NCBI GenBank assembly: GCA_002498605.1
Contig: DAHY01000021.1
Span: forward strand, 1 to 15,208
Length of the DNA: 15,208 bases
Reading direction: 5' to 3'
DNA from: Methanomassiliicoccaceae archaeon UBA404
Lineage (GTDB): Archaea > Thermoplasmatota > Thermoplasmata > Methanomassiliicoccales > Methanomethylophilaceae
Below are positions 1-6,869 of the stretch, piece by piece. The notes beneath the pieces are model-generated. The model made no database searches, was not told the origin of the DNA, and saw only the letters and a program-made list of their open reading frames with translations. A program made the translations under genes and the position numbers. Every line of letters begins with the position of its first letter. Within the stretch, counting starts at the first letter, position 1.

Positions 1-241
1 TGGACGAACAGTGTCCCATGGTGTTGTCTATGAACATTATTGTGGCGGCGCGGGTATCTTCCTGCGACGTAACGCCGACGCTTTCCATGGTTTCTTTGAA
101 AACGTTCTCGGAACTTTCCAAATCTTCGATAACGTCCCTGTCGCGACTGCCTGCTTTGTAATCGGAAAGTTCCACGTCTTTGCCGTGTTCCGATTTTTTG
201 TCCAAAGCATCCTTTATTCTGGAATCACTACTTCTTTGCAT
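1..241 (-). CDS. sufB: SufB/SufD-family Fe-S cluster scaffold protein, N-terminal part (runs off left edge)
   Basis: Reading the minus strand from the ATG at 241 gives an open frame of 80 codons that reaches the window edge without a stop. It begins MQRSSDSRIKDALDKKSEHG and continues with a 'VIEDLESSENVFKETMESVGV' type stretch and an ending near 'FIDNTMGHCSS'. The pattern of a short charged helix, then ViEDLE, then a VGV segment followed by a hydrophobic strand matches the start of archaeal SufB/SufD proteins, which form the scaffold of the SUF Fe-S assembly complex with the ATPase SufC. The start lies inside the 3' end of sufC (28-nt overlap), implying translational coupling. An ATG at 210, in another frame, leads to a stop and was discarded. 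Most of the protein, including the residues that would separate SufB from SufD, lies outside the window. Confidence 0.8.
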   Translation of the reverse strand, partial: MQRSSDSRIKDALDKKSEHGKDVELSDYKAGSRDRDVIEDLESSENVFKETMESVGVTSQEDTRAATIMFIDNTMGHCSS

Positions 242-978
242 ACTCCGCAGTCCCCGTATCCGTTGGTTTTGATTTTCTTGAGCAGGTCGGCAGGTCTTCC
301 GGAGCAGCGGATCCTTCCTTCGCCCATAACATAGGCTTTGTCCGCTCCGATGTAATCCAGTATTTGTCCCGTATGTGTTATTACCAGGGCAGACACTTTC
401 TTCGGAGCGCTTCTTCTGCAGTTTACCCTGTCGTAAAGCAGATCTCTGACTTTGTTTCCGATAAGGTCTATACTTTGTAAGTCGACGCCGGATTCCGGCT
501 CGTCCAGTAAAATGAGATCGGGACTCTGAGCCGTAAGCTGCAGCAATTCCGACCGTTTTATTTCTCCTCCGGAGAAACCCACATTCACATCGCGATCCAG
601 GAAGTTTTCCATTCTGAAGTCTTCGGCGCTGTTCAGAATTTCATCGACGCGTTCTTTGCTTGAGGCAGTAGCAATCAATTTACCGAGCTTTACGCCGATA
701 ACATTGGGAGGTCTCTGCATCATCATGCCTATTCCCAATTCGGCACGTTTGTTGACAGGAAAATCGGTTATGTCAATTCCTTTGTAAATAATACTGCCGT
801 TTGTGATTTGATTGGTACTGTACCCCATTATTGCGGACAACAGTGTGGATTTACCCGATCCGTTGGGCCCGAATAATACGCAGGTTTCGCCCTCTTCGAT
901 GGTAAGGTCGACTCCCTTCAGAATTTCTCTTCCGCCGGCTTCGGCATGGAGGTTTCTGATTTCAAGCATATTCCCCAT
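214..978 (-). CDS. sufC: SufC, Fe-S cluster assembly ATPase (ABC-type)
   Basis: Cytoplasmic ABC ATPase of 254 residues that partners SufB/SufD in building Fe-S clusters. All nucleotide-binding motifs are visible: Walker A GPNGSGKST (37-45), Q-loop with Q88, signature FSGGEIKRSE (135-144), Walker B LILLDEPESGVD (155-166) and H-loop His202 in ITHTG. The glutamate-rich FSGGE signature and the SGVD after Walker B are SufC-like rather than transporter-like, and no membrane partner is near. The C-terminus carries a Cys-x2-Cys (244-247), common in archaeal SufC as far as I recall. It overlaps the downstream sufB by 28 nt. The start could be the ATG at 978 or the in-frame ATG at 969 (giving MLEIRN...); neither has a clear Shine-Dalgarno sequence. 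Stop is TAA. Confidence 0.93.
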   Translation of the reverse strand: MGNMLEIRNLHAEAGGREILKGVDLTIEEGETCVLFGPNGSGKSTLLSAIMGYSTNQITNGSIIYKGIDITDFPVNKRAELGIGMMMQRPPNVIGVKLGKLIATASSKERVDEILNSAEDFRMENFLDRDVNVGFSGGEIKRSELLQLTAQSPDLILLDEPESGVDLQSIDLIGNKVRDLLYDRVNCRRSAPKKVSALVITHTGQILDYIGADKAYVMGEGRIRCSGRPADLLKKIKTNGYGDCGVCKEVVIPE

Positions 979-1000
979 AGGGACGATAACGGGTAATCAT

Positions 1001-1026
1001 TCGTTTAAAACTTTGTCTTTAATATA
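1001..1026 (-). promoter_or_regulatory. Candidate TATA elements for sufCB
   Basis: Two AT-rich boxes precede sufC on the minus strand: TTTTAAA (about 1004-1010, roughly 29 nt before the ATG at 978) and TATATTAAA (about 1018-1026). The first would give a leaderless transcript, the second a leader of about 15-20 nt. The sequence alone cannot decide between them. The 129-nt gap 979-1107 also holds the promoter of the divergent flavoprotein gene. Confidence 0.4.
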
Positions 1027-1078
1027 CTGCGTTAATTACCGTTAGCGCACCGTTTTGAATATTCCGTAAGAACAAAGG

Positions 1079-1086
1079 GTTATACG
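1079..1086 (+). promoter_or_regulatory. TATA-like box for the iron-sulfur flavoprotein gene
   Basis: GTTATACG is centred about 25 nt before the ATG at 1108, the archaeal TATA-to-start distance, so the transcript is probably leaderless. No Shine-Dalgarno sequence lies before this ATG. A second AT run (TGTATATTTT, 1092-1101) is too close to serve as the TATA box of a transcript starting at or upstream of the ATG. Confidence 0.45.
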
Positions 1087-1107
1087 GTTGCTGTATATTT
1101 TCGGTTT

Positions 1108-1686
1108 ATGAAGGTCATAGCACTGAACGGCAGTCCGCGTTTGTTGGGAAACACATCCAATATCGTAATGGATATGCTTGACGAATTTGCCCGGGAAGGC
1201 ATAGAAACCGAACACATTCAACTTTTCTCATACAACTTCATCACTTGCAACGATTGCAGATCCTGTGAGATGCGGGGCGACGGCAGATGCATTCACGAGG
1301 ATGACGAGTTGAACAGTATAATGGACAAAATGAGAGAAGCCGACGGAATAATCCTGGCAAGTCCCGCTTATTACGGCACCGTGTCCTCTCAAATGAAGAT
1401 ATTTCTGGAAAGAGCGGGATTATCTTTCGAAACAGGGGATCTGGGACTCAGACGCAAAGTCGGCGGCGCAGTATCGGTTGCCGCTCACGACGGAGCCACC
1501 ATGGCTTATTCCGAGATGGTGAACTTCATGCTCAGAAACCAAATGGTGGTCTGCGGTTCCACTCCGCAGACCGTGTTCAGAGCCCTCAATTCCCCTCAAT
1601 ATCTGGAAGACAAAGGCGCCGTAAAGGCAGTATCCACTCTTGTAAGGGAAATGATCTGGACCATGGAGCATTTTCAGAAGAAGTAA
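1108..1686 (+). CDS. Iron-sulfur flavoprotein (Isf-type NADPH-dependent FMN reductase fold)
   Basis: A 192-residue flavodoxin-fold protein. The N-terminus MKVIALNGSPRLLGNTSN is the first strand plus the FMN phosphate loop (GSPR...GNT) of the NADPH-dependent FMN reductase superfamily, and SPAYYGTVSSQMKIFLER (about 85-102) is the second flavin-contact loop. Between them is a compact cysteine motif, C47-x2-C50-x2-C53-x7-C61, which is the 4Fe-4S ligand pattern of the methanogen iron-sulfur flavoprotein Isf. Isf proteins are cytoplasmic electron carriers, often linked to oxygen or peroxide defence in strict anaerobes; the partner here is unknown. It is divergent from sufCB, and its 3' end overlaps the convergent gene at 1674-2396 by 13 nt. 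The family is broad, so the physiological role is inferred. Confidence 0.85.
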   Translation: MKVIALNGSPRLLGNTSNIVMDMLDEFAREGIETEHIQLFSYNFITCNDCRSCEMRGDGRCIHEDDELNSIMDKMREADGIILASPAYYGTVSSQMKIFLERAGLSFETGDLGLRRKVGGAVSVAAHDGATMAYSEMVNFMLRNQMVVCGSTPQTVFRALNSPQYLEDKGAVKAVSTLVREMIWTMEHFQKK

Positions 1687-2396
1687 AATCCGCAACCCTC
1701 TTCCACTGAAATTCTGGCTACGGCCTCCAGTCTTTCAACGGGGCCGGAATACCTTCTGACCATCATTTTCCCTTCTTCGGGGAGAGCCTTATTCAGGATT
1801 TCAACCTCTTTCAGAAGCTTCTTTCCGTCTTCGGAAGTGAAGAATCTGCCTTCGGCAACGCTTTCGGGAACCGACGCGACTATGGAACATCCGTGTCTTC
1901 CCGCTATTTCCGGCAACAGACTGTTGTCGGGTCCGAATGTGCCCATACACCCTCTGCCTTTGTCCCAGGAGACTTTGCAGGCGGCGCAGGTATCTTTCAT
2001 CTCATCGAAAGAGACGAGTTCCCACTCGGTGGTGCGGTTTTCGGGCAAAGAGTCTTCAATAGCTTCTTCGCGCATTCTGTCATCCAGTTTTGAAAGATCC
2101 ACCCACCCGGAATAGGATTCTTCGGCCAACGGCTTCAGCAAAGAAATATCGTTTTCGTCCTTCAGTAAATCCAAATGGACGGTTTCCGTGTCTTTGTTCA
2201 GCTTGTTTCTCTTTCGGAAAGCTTCCCAATCGTCGATTACTTCTTCGGTTTTCGAACGGGGGACGGTCATGAAGATTTCAGCCGCGTTTCCGAAGTTTCC
2301 GGGGTTGGCGACGAGTACTCTGACCAATGTCATTTTCTTGTCTCTGCAGAGTGCGCTCGGACATTCCAATTCTTTAATTGCGATATTGATTCCCAT
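1674..2396 (-). CDS. Conserved-looking hypothetical protein with a cysteine cluster
   Basis: A 240-residue soluble protein with no signal peptide or membrane segment; I do not recognise the family. The N-terminal part (about 1-45) resembles a short alpha/beta unit with C12 and C17. The middle is charged and helical. Residues 137-170 hold four cysteines spaced C-x2-C-x9-C-x19-C, followed by a stretch rich in small residues; a seventh cysteine lies near the C-terminus (C235). The spacing could hold zinc or an Fe-S cluster, but no known motif matches. It is the last gene of a three-gene minus-strand operon: its ATG lies 23 nt inside the end of the membrane protein gene upstream, so it is likely translated by coupling. 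Its TGA stop falls inside the convergent flavoprotein gene (13-nt overlap). Reality as a gene is well supported by frame length and tight overlap; function is unknown. Confidence 0.8.
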   Translation of the reverse strand: MGINIAIKELECPSALCRDKKMTLVRVLVANPGNFGNAAEIFMTVPRSKTEEVIDDWEAFRKRNKLNKDTETVHLDLLKDENDISLLKPLAEESYSGWVDLSKLDDRMREEAIEDSLPENRTTEWELVSFDEMKDTCAACKVSWDKGRGCMGTFGPDNSLLPEIAGRHGCSIVASVPESVAEGRFFTSEDGKKLLKEVEILNKALPEEGKMMVRRYSGPVERLEAVARISVEEGCGFYFF

Positions 2397-3477
2397 CTGA
2401 TTCCTCTAGTTTTCTCAGGTACCTTTTGCGTTTGCCCCTGAAGGTCAAAAGCGCGGCAACCGTTTTGAGCAAGAGATATACCACTATTATTAAAATTGCC
2501 AACTGCAGAATATCATTGCCGTCGAAAGCGTATTCTCCGTATTCGAACAATATTCCGGTGTCAAACGGCAGTACGAATTCACCCATTTCAAAGATTAACC
2601 ACACCCACACTATAGTGTAAAGGAGGCCGATTATTCTGAACATGAGCCAAGCCTTGTTTCCTTTTTCATAAAACTTGGTGAAGAATGCCAGAAATACCAG
2701 GGGCATACCGTAAAACGCAACCCGGTACAGTAAATCCAACACAACATCGAAAATCTCCACCATCTCCGTGTCCAATTCCAGCGCTTCGATGATTAATTCC
2801 GAGTAATGTATTATCAAATACGGAATCACCATAATCAGAATCAATTTCAGAATGGCGGATCCCAATCCCCTGCCTGCCGAACCGTGCTTCAAATCGTATC
2901 CGAAAGTGGTCTTTATCCTCGGAACGTATTCTCTGTCGGCCTTTGTTTCATTGAACTTCTCCATATACTTTTCGCGGTTGCTTCCGTATGAAGTAAATGC
3001 AAGCAGCATTTTGAACAGAATCAGACCGATCATGACGATTATGAAGCCGTTGAGCATCAAAACCGCATCAATGTTCTCCACCGAGAAATCTCCGTCGGTG
3101 AACAAAGAGGACGTGTCCACGGATATCGTCATGGCGCCCCCGTCGAATATGAAATATATCCACAATATCGAATAAGCCAGGGATATAAGATTAAACAGCA
3201 GTTTGGCCTTGCTTCCCTTGTCGTAAGATTTTTTGAAGAAGGCCAATGCGACAACCGGCAGGCCGTATATGGCAAATCTCCATATCATCTCCATCATGGG
3301 ATCGAACACGCTCAGCAGTTCCTCCTCCAGTCCCATTTCGGTTATGAGACCCTCCACAATGTAAATCAAAACGAGAGGAAGTATCACAATTGAAAAAAGG
3401 CTGGTAATGACGGCGAGAGTGCCTTTGCCCCAGGAGCCGAATCTGAGATCTTCTCCCAATGTACTGCTGTAATTCAC
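2374..3477 (-). CDS. Eight-helix integral membrane protein with internal duplication, function unknown
   Basis: A 367-residue protein made of two homologous halves, about residues 5-175 and 190-359. Each half has an amphiphilic lead-in with FG-x-DL-x-x-GS-x-G, four predicted membrane helices (about 20-42, 62-82, 93-112, 138-162; and 204-230, 246-266, 276-297, 322-345) and a basic tail (SNREKY; RGKRKRYLRK). The best matching block is YGLPVVALAFFKKSYDKGSK against YGMPLVFLAFFTKFYEKGNK, followed by a W- and IF-rich helix in both halves. I recognise no transporter signature. The start is a GTG at 3477 whose bases overlap the TGA of the preceding gene (GTGA), and its 3' end overlaps the next gene by 23 nt, so the three genes form one operon. 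Stop is TAA. It probably forms a complex with the exported protein encoded just upstream, by context only. Confidence 0.85.
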   Translation of the reverse strand: MNYSSTLGEDLRFGSWGKGTLAVITSLFSIVILPLVLIYIVEGLITEMGLEEELLSVFDPMMEMIWRFAIYGLPVVALAFFKKSYDKGSKAKLLFNLISLAYSILWIYFIFDGGAMTISVDTSSLFTDGDFSVENIDAVLMLNGFIIVMIGLILFKMLLAFTSYGSNREKYMEKFNETKADREYVPRIKTTFGYDLKHGSAGRGLGSAILKLILIMVIPYLIIHYSELIIEALELDTEMVEIFDVVLDLLYRVAFYGMPLVFLAFFTKFYEKGNKAWLMFRIIGLLYTIVWVWLIFEMGEFVLPFDTGILFEYGEYAFDGNDILQLAILIIVVYLLLKTVAALLTFRGKRKRYLRKLEESDGNQYRN

Positions 3478-4553
3478 GCAATCGCCTCCATCATAGATTC
3501 GATGATTTCAATCATCTGTGCGAACTGTTCTTTATCCATGTCGAAAGTCTCGGCAGTGCCGCCGTCGATTACAACCGTTATGGAATAATCTTCGTTTTCG
3601 TACTGTTCCTTCAGAGCATCAACAATCGTCTTGGAAGAACCCGTATCCACAACAACAGAGAATCCGTTCACGTCGTCATTCTCCATCGTGATTGTCACGT
3701 CGCCGATGGTAATTTCGGCATCATCAGGTAAGTCTATGAAGGAATCATCCAACTTTTCGGCCATCGTGACTTCAATCCTGTTTTCCTCCACATCCATAGT
3801 TACGGGCGGTAATTCGTCGCCGGCGGAGAACTTGGCAGTGGCGTATGCGGACACCCCGGCCAGTCCAAAATAATACTTTCCGGATACGTCGATACCCAAA
3901 TAGAGGTCCATGGATTCATCGGTTCCCGACACCATAACCAAGACGGCGTTCAGCATGTTGATTTCAAAATCGATGGGAATCGATGTCTTTCCCCCCGATT
4001 CGATTGTGGTGGGGAGGCTCTTTAGGATTCTGTAGTCCACCGAACCGTTATTGTTCAGCAAATCAAGTCCTATGTTTATGTCTTTGAGGGCATATCTCAG
4101 ATTGTTGGTTATTGTAATTTCCGTGTAGATGTGCATGGTCATATCGTCGGAATCGATTATGCGCATTTCTTGTCTGACGATTTTTTCGTCTTCGTCTACC
4201 AAAATAACCCTGGCTTCAGGCTGGGTTGTTTTATAACCGTCTATCAAGTCCACAACAGTATCGAGCTGGGTTTCAAATCCGGGATCTTCCGGATTCAGAT
4301 AACCGACATAAACAGTCGGGGTTCCCTTTTTTAAAACAGTAAGGGTTCCTTCGTTGGATTCCACAGCCATTCTGAGATTATCTTTCAGGGTTTCTTTAGA
4401 ATCGGATACCGGATATTCACATTCGGCCCCTATATCAAAAGTTAAAGGTTCCTCTTCCAGATTTGCCGGCACTGCCCCGGCAACAAGGAATGCGACTATT
4501 CCCAGTATTATAACAACGTAGACCACACGCGCTATGGCGTTGAAAGCCCTCAT
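3474..4553 (-). CDS. Membrane-anchored exported protein, acidic, function unknown
   Basis: A 359-residue protein with one N-terminal hydrophobic helix (about 8-30, after MRAFNAIAR) that should act as an uncleaved signal anchor; the rest is very acidic and predicted outside the membrane. Residues about 140-240 alternate beta strands with a conserved-looking N-x-L...L-x-D-I-x-I-G-L pattern and an 'I-x-x-G-G-x-T-x-I-P-I-D' turn, resembling LEA14/WHy or CARDB-type beta sandwiches; this is a fold guess. The C-terminal part is strand-rich and ends in a short helix. It has a single cysteine (C44). It is the first gene of the three-gene minus-strand operon; its TGA overlaps the GTG of the membrane protein gene by 4 nt. 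A TATA-like box sits 26 nt before the ATG, so it is probably leaderless. No catalytic motif is visible. Confidence 0.8.
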   Translation of the reverse strand: MRAFNAIARVVYVVIILGIVAFLVAGAVPANLEEEPLTFDIGAECEYPVSDSKETLKDNLRMAVESNEGTLTVLKKGTPTVYVGYLNPEDPGFETQLDTVVDLIDGYKTTQPEARVILVDEDEKIVRQEMRIIDSDDMTMHIYTEITITNNLRYALKDINIGLDLLNNNGSVDYRILKSLPTTIESGGKTSIPIDFEINMLNAVLVMVSGTDESMDLYLGIDVSGKYYFGLAGVSAYATAKFSAGDELPPVTMDVEENRIEVTMAEKLDDSFIDLPDDAEITIGDVTITMENDDVNGFSVVVDTGSSKTIVDALKEQYENEDYSITVVIDGGTAETFDMDKEQFAQMIEIIESMMEAIA

Positions 4554-4573
4554 GTATATGATATGGCAATTTA

Positions 4574-4584
4574 GATTTAAATTA
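4574..4584 (-). promoter_or_regulatory. TATA box of the three-gene membrane operon
   Basis: On the minus strand the sequence reads TAATTTAAATC, centred 26 nt before the ATG at 4553. The spacing predicts transcription starting at or next to the start codon (leaderless). The same 61-nt divergent gap also serves the PUA gene at 4615. Confidence 0.55.
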
Positions 4585-4614
4585 ACCGTCTGACGTATCG
4601 AAAAATATGATTAG

Positions 4615-5127
4615 ATGACTGACGATAAAGGAATGAATATGTCGGAAATAAGGATCAGAAAGAGGAAGAGGATGAGGGAAAAGGATGCAAAGAGCTTATC
4701 TTTGCTTATAGAAGAAGCGGTGGGAACACCCGTTTTCGAAGACGAGCCTATCGATATAGCCGAAAGTACCGACTACAAATTAATATTCGTGGGCGGAGAA
4801 ATACTCGGTTTGGTATACGAAGAAAAACCCTTCCTTACAATCAGAGGCATGTTGAAATATAAACCGTCGAAGCGGTATATCACCGTGGATATGGGGGCGG
4901 TTCCTTTCATAACCAACGGAGCCGATGTTATGGGTCCGGGAATTACCGATGTCGATCCGGACATCGAAGCGGGCGACATGGTCTGGATAAGAGACATCAA
5001 AAACGAAATTCCTCTTGCCGTCGGAGTTGCATTGAGATCCGCTACGGAACTAATGGAAAAGAAACAGGGAAAGGCCGTCGGAACCGTTCATTACGTGGGA
5101 GACAAGCTTTGGAAGTCCGGTGAGTGA
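4615..5127 (+). CDS. PUA-domain RNA-binding protein, archaeal MCT-1/Tma20-like
   Basis: A 170-residue cytoplasmic protein. The C-terminal PUA domain (about 87-164) is clear: ITVDMGAVPFITNGADVMGPGI, then GDMVWI, then PLAVGVAL and a closing GKAVGTVHYVGDKLW. This layout and the basic N-terminal segment (IRIRKRKRMREKD) match the archaeal relatives of eukaryotic MCT-1/Tma20, which bind RNA at the ribosome; the archaeal role is not well defined. Three in-frame starts are possible: 4615, 4633 and 4639. AAAATATG (4602-4609) lies about 27 nt before 4633, and AAAGGA (4627-4632) lies just before 4639, so the true start may be later than 4615. It is the first gene of an operon with the SepF-like and HD genes, with a GTGA overlap at 5124-5127. 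Confidence 0.85.
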   Translation: MTDDKGMNMSEIRIRKRKRMREKDAKSLSLLIEEAVGTPVFEDEPIDIAESTDYKLIFVGGEILGLVYEEKPFLTIRGMLKYKPSKRYITVDMGAVPFITNGADVMGPGITDVDPDIEAGDMVWIRDIKNEIPLAVGVALRSATELMEKKQGKAVGTVHYVGDKLWKSGE

Positions 5128-5480
5128 TTCGATTGTTGCGCAAAAGGAGAAAAAACGACAGCGACCGTTTGTTCGTGGATTTGGGAGAATATGCGGCGGA
5201 CATGGCGGCGGAAGAATACGGGATGGTCGTAAAAACCGTGGATATGAAACTGTTTTCCGATTTGACAATCATAGCGGATTTAATCAGCAGAGAATGGTTG
5301 ATAATCGTAGAAACATCCAAATTCGAAGAAGGGGAAGCCGTAAGACGGGAGGCCATGGAAAAAATGAAAATCGTGGCAAAGGACAGGGGCGGACGTTTTT
5401 TCGAAATATCCGAACGGGTGGCGGTTATCGCGCCTCCCCACATAAAGGTTGAAAAATGCCGCATACGGAGGAACATGTGA
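5124..5480 (+). CDS. SepF-like protein (DUF552 fold), probable FtsZ membrane anchor
   Basis: A 118-residue protein with a GTG start inside the TGA of the PUA gene. The core FVDLGEY, VKTVDMKLFSDLTIIADLI, an IIVETSKF strand, then a long helix ending VAKDRGGRFFEISERVAVIAPPHIKVE follows the order of archaeal SepF: strand, 'motion along the chain' helix, I/VVD strand, helix with K-x-x-GG, then I-V-TP-x-G-I-x-I-type ending. The N-terminus (IRLLRKRRK) could be a short basic amphipathic membrane-targeting helix, as in SepF. Archaeal SepF tethers FtsZ to the membrane during division. The usual glycine-containing 'DGN' turn before the IV-D strand is replaced by SREW, so this may be a divergent member. 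It overlaps the HD gene by 1 nt. Confidence 0.68.
   Translation: MIRLLRKRRKNDSDRLFVDLGEYAADMAAEEYGMVVKTVDMKLFSDLTIIADLISREWLIIVETSKFEEGEAVRREAMEKMKIVAKDRGGRFFEISERVAVIAPPHIKVEKCRIRRNM
5467..5472 (+). promoter_or_regulatory. Shine-Dalgarno site deciding the HD-protein start
   Basis: GGAGGA is followed 7 nt later by the ATG at 5480. It supports the start MPKTVHDPLHG over the in-frame ATG at 5456, which lies upstream of this site and inside the SepF-like gene. Confidence 0.7.
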
Positions 5481-6790
5481 TGCCCAAGACGGTACACGAC
5501 CCTCTTCACGGCAGCATACGTCTCGACGGTGTGTTTCTTAAACTTGCGGATAGGCACGAAATGCAGAGACTCAGACAGATCAAACAGCTGGGACTGGGTA
5601 ATTTCGTGTTTCCGGGAGCCAACCATACAAGGTTCGAGCATTCTTTGGGCGTGTACCATCTGTCCGGCCAAATGGCAGAATCCCTGAAACTGTCGGACGA
5701 AGAATCCGATGTCGTACGGGCGGCCGGAATGCTGCATGATATATGCCACACGCCGTTTTCCCATACGCTCAGTGAATTGGCCGAAGTGCGGTTCGGATTG
5801 GACCATATGAAAGCCGCAAGAAAATTGATCAACGGAGAAATACCCACATATGCGGAAAAGGACGAAGAATTTCTTATGTCCGAACCCACAATATCCGAAA
5901 TTCTCGAAGATGCCGGAATATCTTCACGCAGGGTCTGCGATCTGATAGAATACCCGGAATCGAAACAATCCATGGGAGATCTCTTTTCTCAGAAAGCCGG
6001 TCAGTCCTTTTTCAGATCGGGAAATTACCTTCACCAAATCATACACGGGCCGATTGATTCGGATCAGATGGATTATCTCGTGAGGGATGCCCACTACACA
6101 GGCGTGACTCACGGAGCAATCGATATCGAACGGATTATATCCATGCTGCAGGTGCACAACGATCAGCTTGTTCTGAACAAAGGGGGAGCAACCGCGGCCG
6201 AAGGCCTGATGGTATCCCGTTCGTTGATGTACACCTCGGTTTATTATCACGAAACCGTCAGAGTCGCCGGATCGATGCTTAACAAAGCAATCGAAGAATC
6301 AAAACTTGATATGAGGGACATACACCTGATGACCGACTGCGATCTTATGGCGTTACTTGAGTCCCAGGGCGGGAAAACTTTGAAAATATCAAGAGATTTG
6401 ATGAACAGAAGACTGTACAAAAAAGCGTATGTGGGGTACGTGGCCGACATATCGGAAGAAGATTCCCGTATTTTGGCTCAATACACTCAGTACGAAGAGA
6501 GGAAGAAATTGGAACAGGAAATAGCCGATCTTGCCGATGTGCACCTGTCCGAGGTTGCAGTCGATATTCCCTCAGAATCCGCTTTGCTGTCAAAGATAAG
6601 TATCGGCAAAACCGACGTGTCCATATTGAAAGACGATAAAGTCAGAAGCATAACAAAAATGTCTTCCATAGCAAAAGCTCTGCAATCGAGAGACACTTTC
6701 AGGTGGGCAATTTTGGTATCTTCTCCGAAAGACAAAACCGATGCCGTGGGAAAAGCCGTAAAAAAAGTGCTTAATCTGTCGATGTCGTGA
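5480..6790 (+). CDS. HD-domain phosphohydrolase, dNTPase/SAMHD1-like (COG1078 type)
   Basis: A 436-residue cytoplasmic metal-dependent phosphohydrolase. The opening VHDPLHGSIRL is typical of this family. HD-superfamily ligands are visible: H54 (TRFEHSLG), H86-D87 (MLHDICHTPFSH, with H90 and H95 nearby) and D194/D196 in PIDSDQMDYLVRDAHYTG. This set is the hallmark of deoxynucleotide triphosphohydrolases related to SAMHD1 and bacterial Dgt, although substrates of the archaeal members are mostly untested. The C-terminal 200 residues are helical and family-like. The start at 5480 is supported by a GGAGGA site; the ATG overlaps the previous stop as TGATG, so translation is coupled. It is the third gene of the PUA-SepF-HD operon. 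Stop is TGA, followed by an AT-rich gap. Confidence 0.87.
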   Translation: MPKTVHDPLHGSIRLDGVFLKLADRHEMQRLRQIKQLGLGNFVFPGANHTRFEHSLGVYHLSGQMAESLKLSDEESDVVRAAGMLHDICHTPFSHTLSELAEVRFGLDHMKAARKLINGEIPTYAEKDEEFLMSEPTISEILEDAGISSRRVCDLIEYPESKQSMGDLFSQKAGQSFFRSGNYLHQIIHGPIDSDQMDYLVRDAHYTGVTHGAIDIERIISMLQVHNDQLVLNKGGATAAEGLMVSRSLMYTSVYYHETVRVAGSMLNKAIEESKLDMRDIHLMTDCDLMALLESQGGKTLKISRDLMNRRLYKKAYVGYVADISEEDSRILAQYTQYEERKKLEQEIADLADVHLSEVAVDIPSESALLSKISIGKTDVSILKDDKVRSITKMSSIAKALQSRDTFRWAILVSSPKDKTDAVGKAVKKVLNLSMS

Positions 6791-6802
6791 AAAATCCGCA
6801 GG

Positions 6803-6812
6803 TTTTATAAAT
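6803..6812 (+). promoter_or_regulatory. TATA-like box upstream of the CadD-like gene
   Basis: TTTTATAAAT lies 58-67 nt before the ATG at 6870 and would give a leader of about 35-40 nt. A weaker AATTATAT (6835-6842) is closer to the leaderless distance. Which one is used cannot be told from sequence. Confidence 0.4.
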
Positions 6813-6869
6813 TAATAATTCTGACAATAGTAGGAATTATATCCGCAGAATGTACATTGACGTATTGCT

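Noticed and set aside
5456..5479. Upstream ATG for the HD protein at 5456
   Set aside because: The GGAGGA site precedes the ATG at 5480 with good spacing, and family members begin close to the VHDPLHG segment.
5042..5806. 254-codon minus-strand frame across the PUA, SepF-like and HD genes
   Set aside because: Spans three coupled real genes on the other strand and has low-complexity, unlikely protein content.
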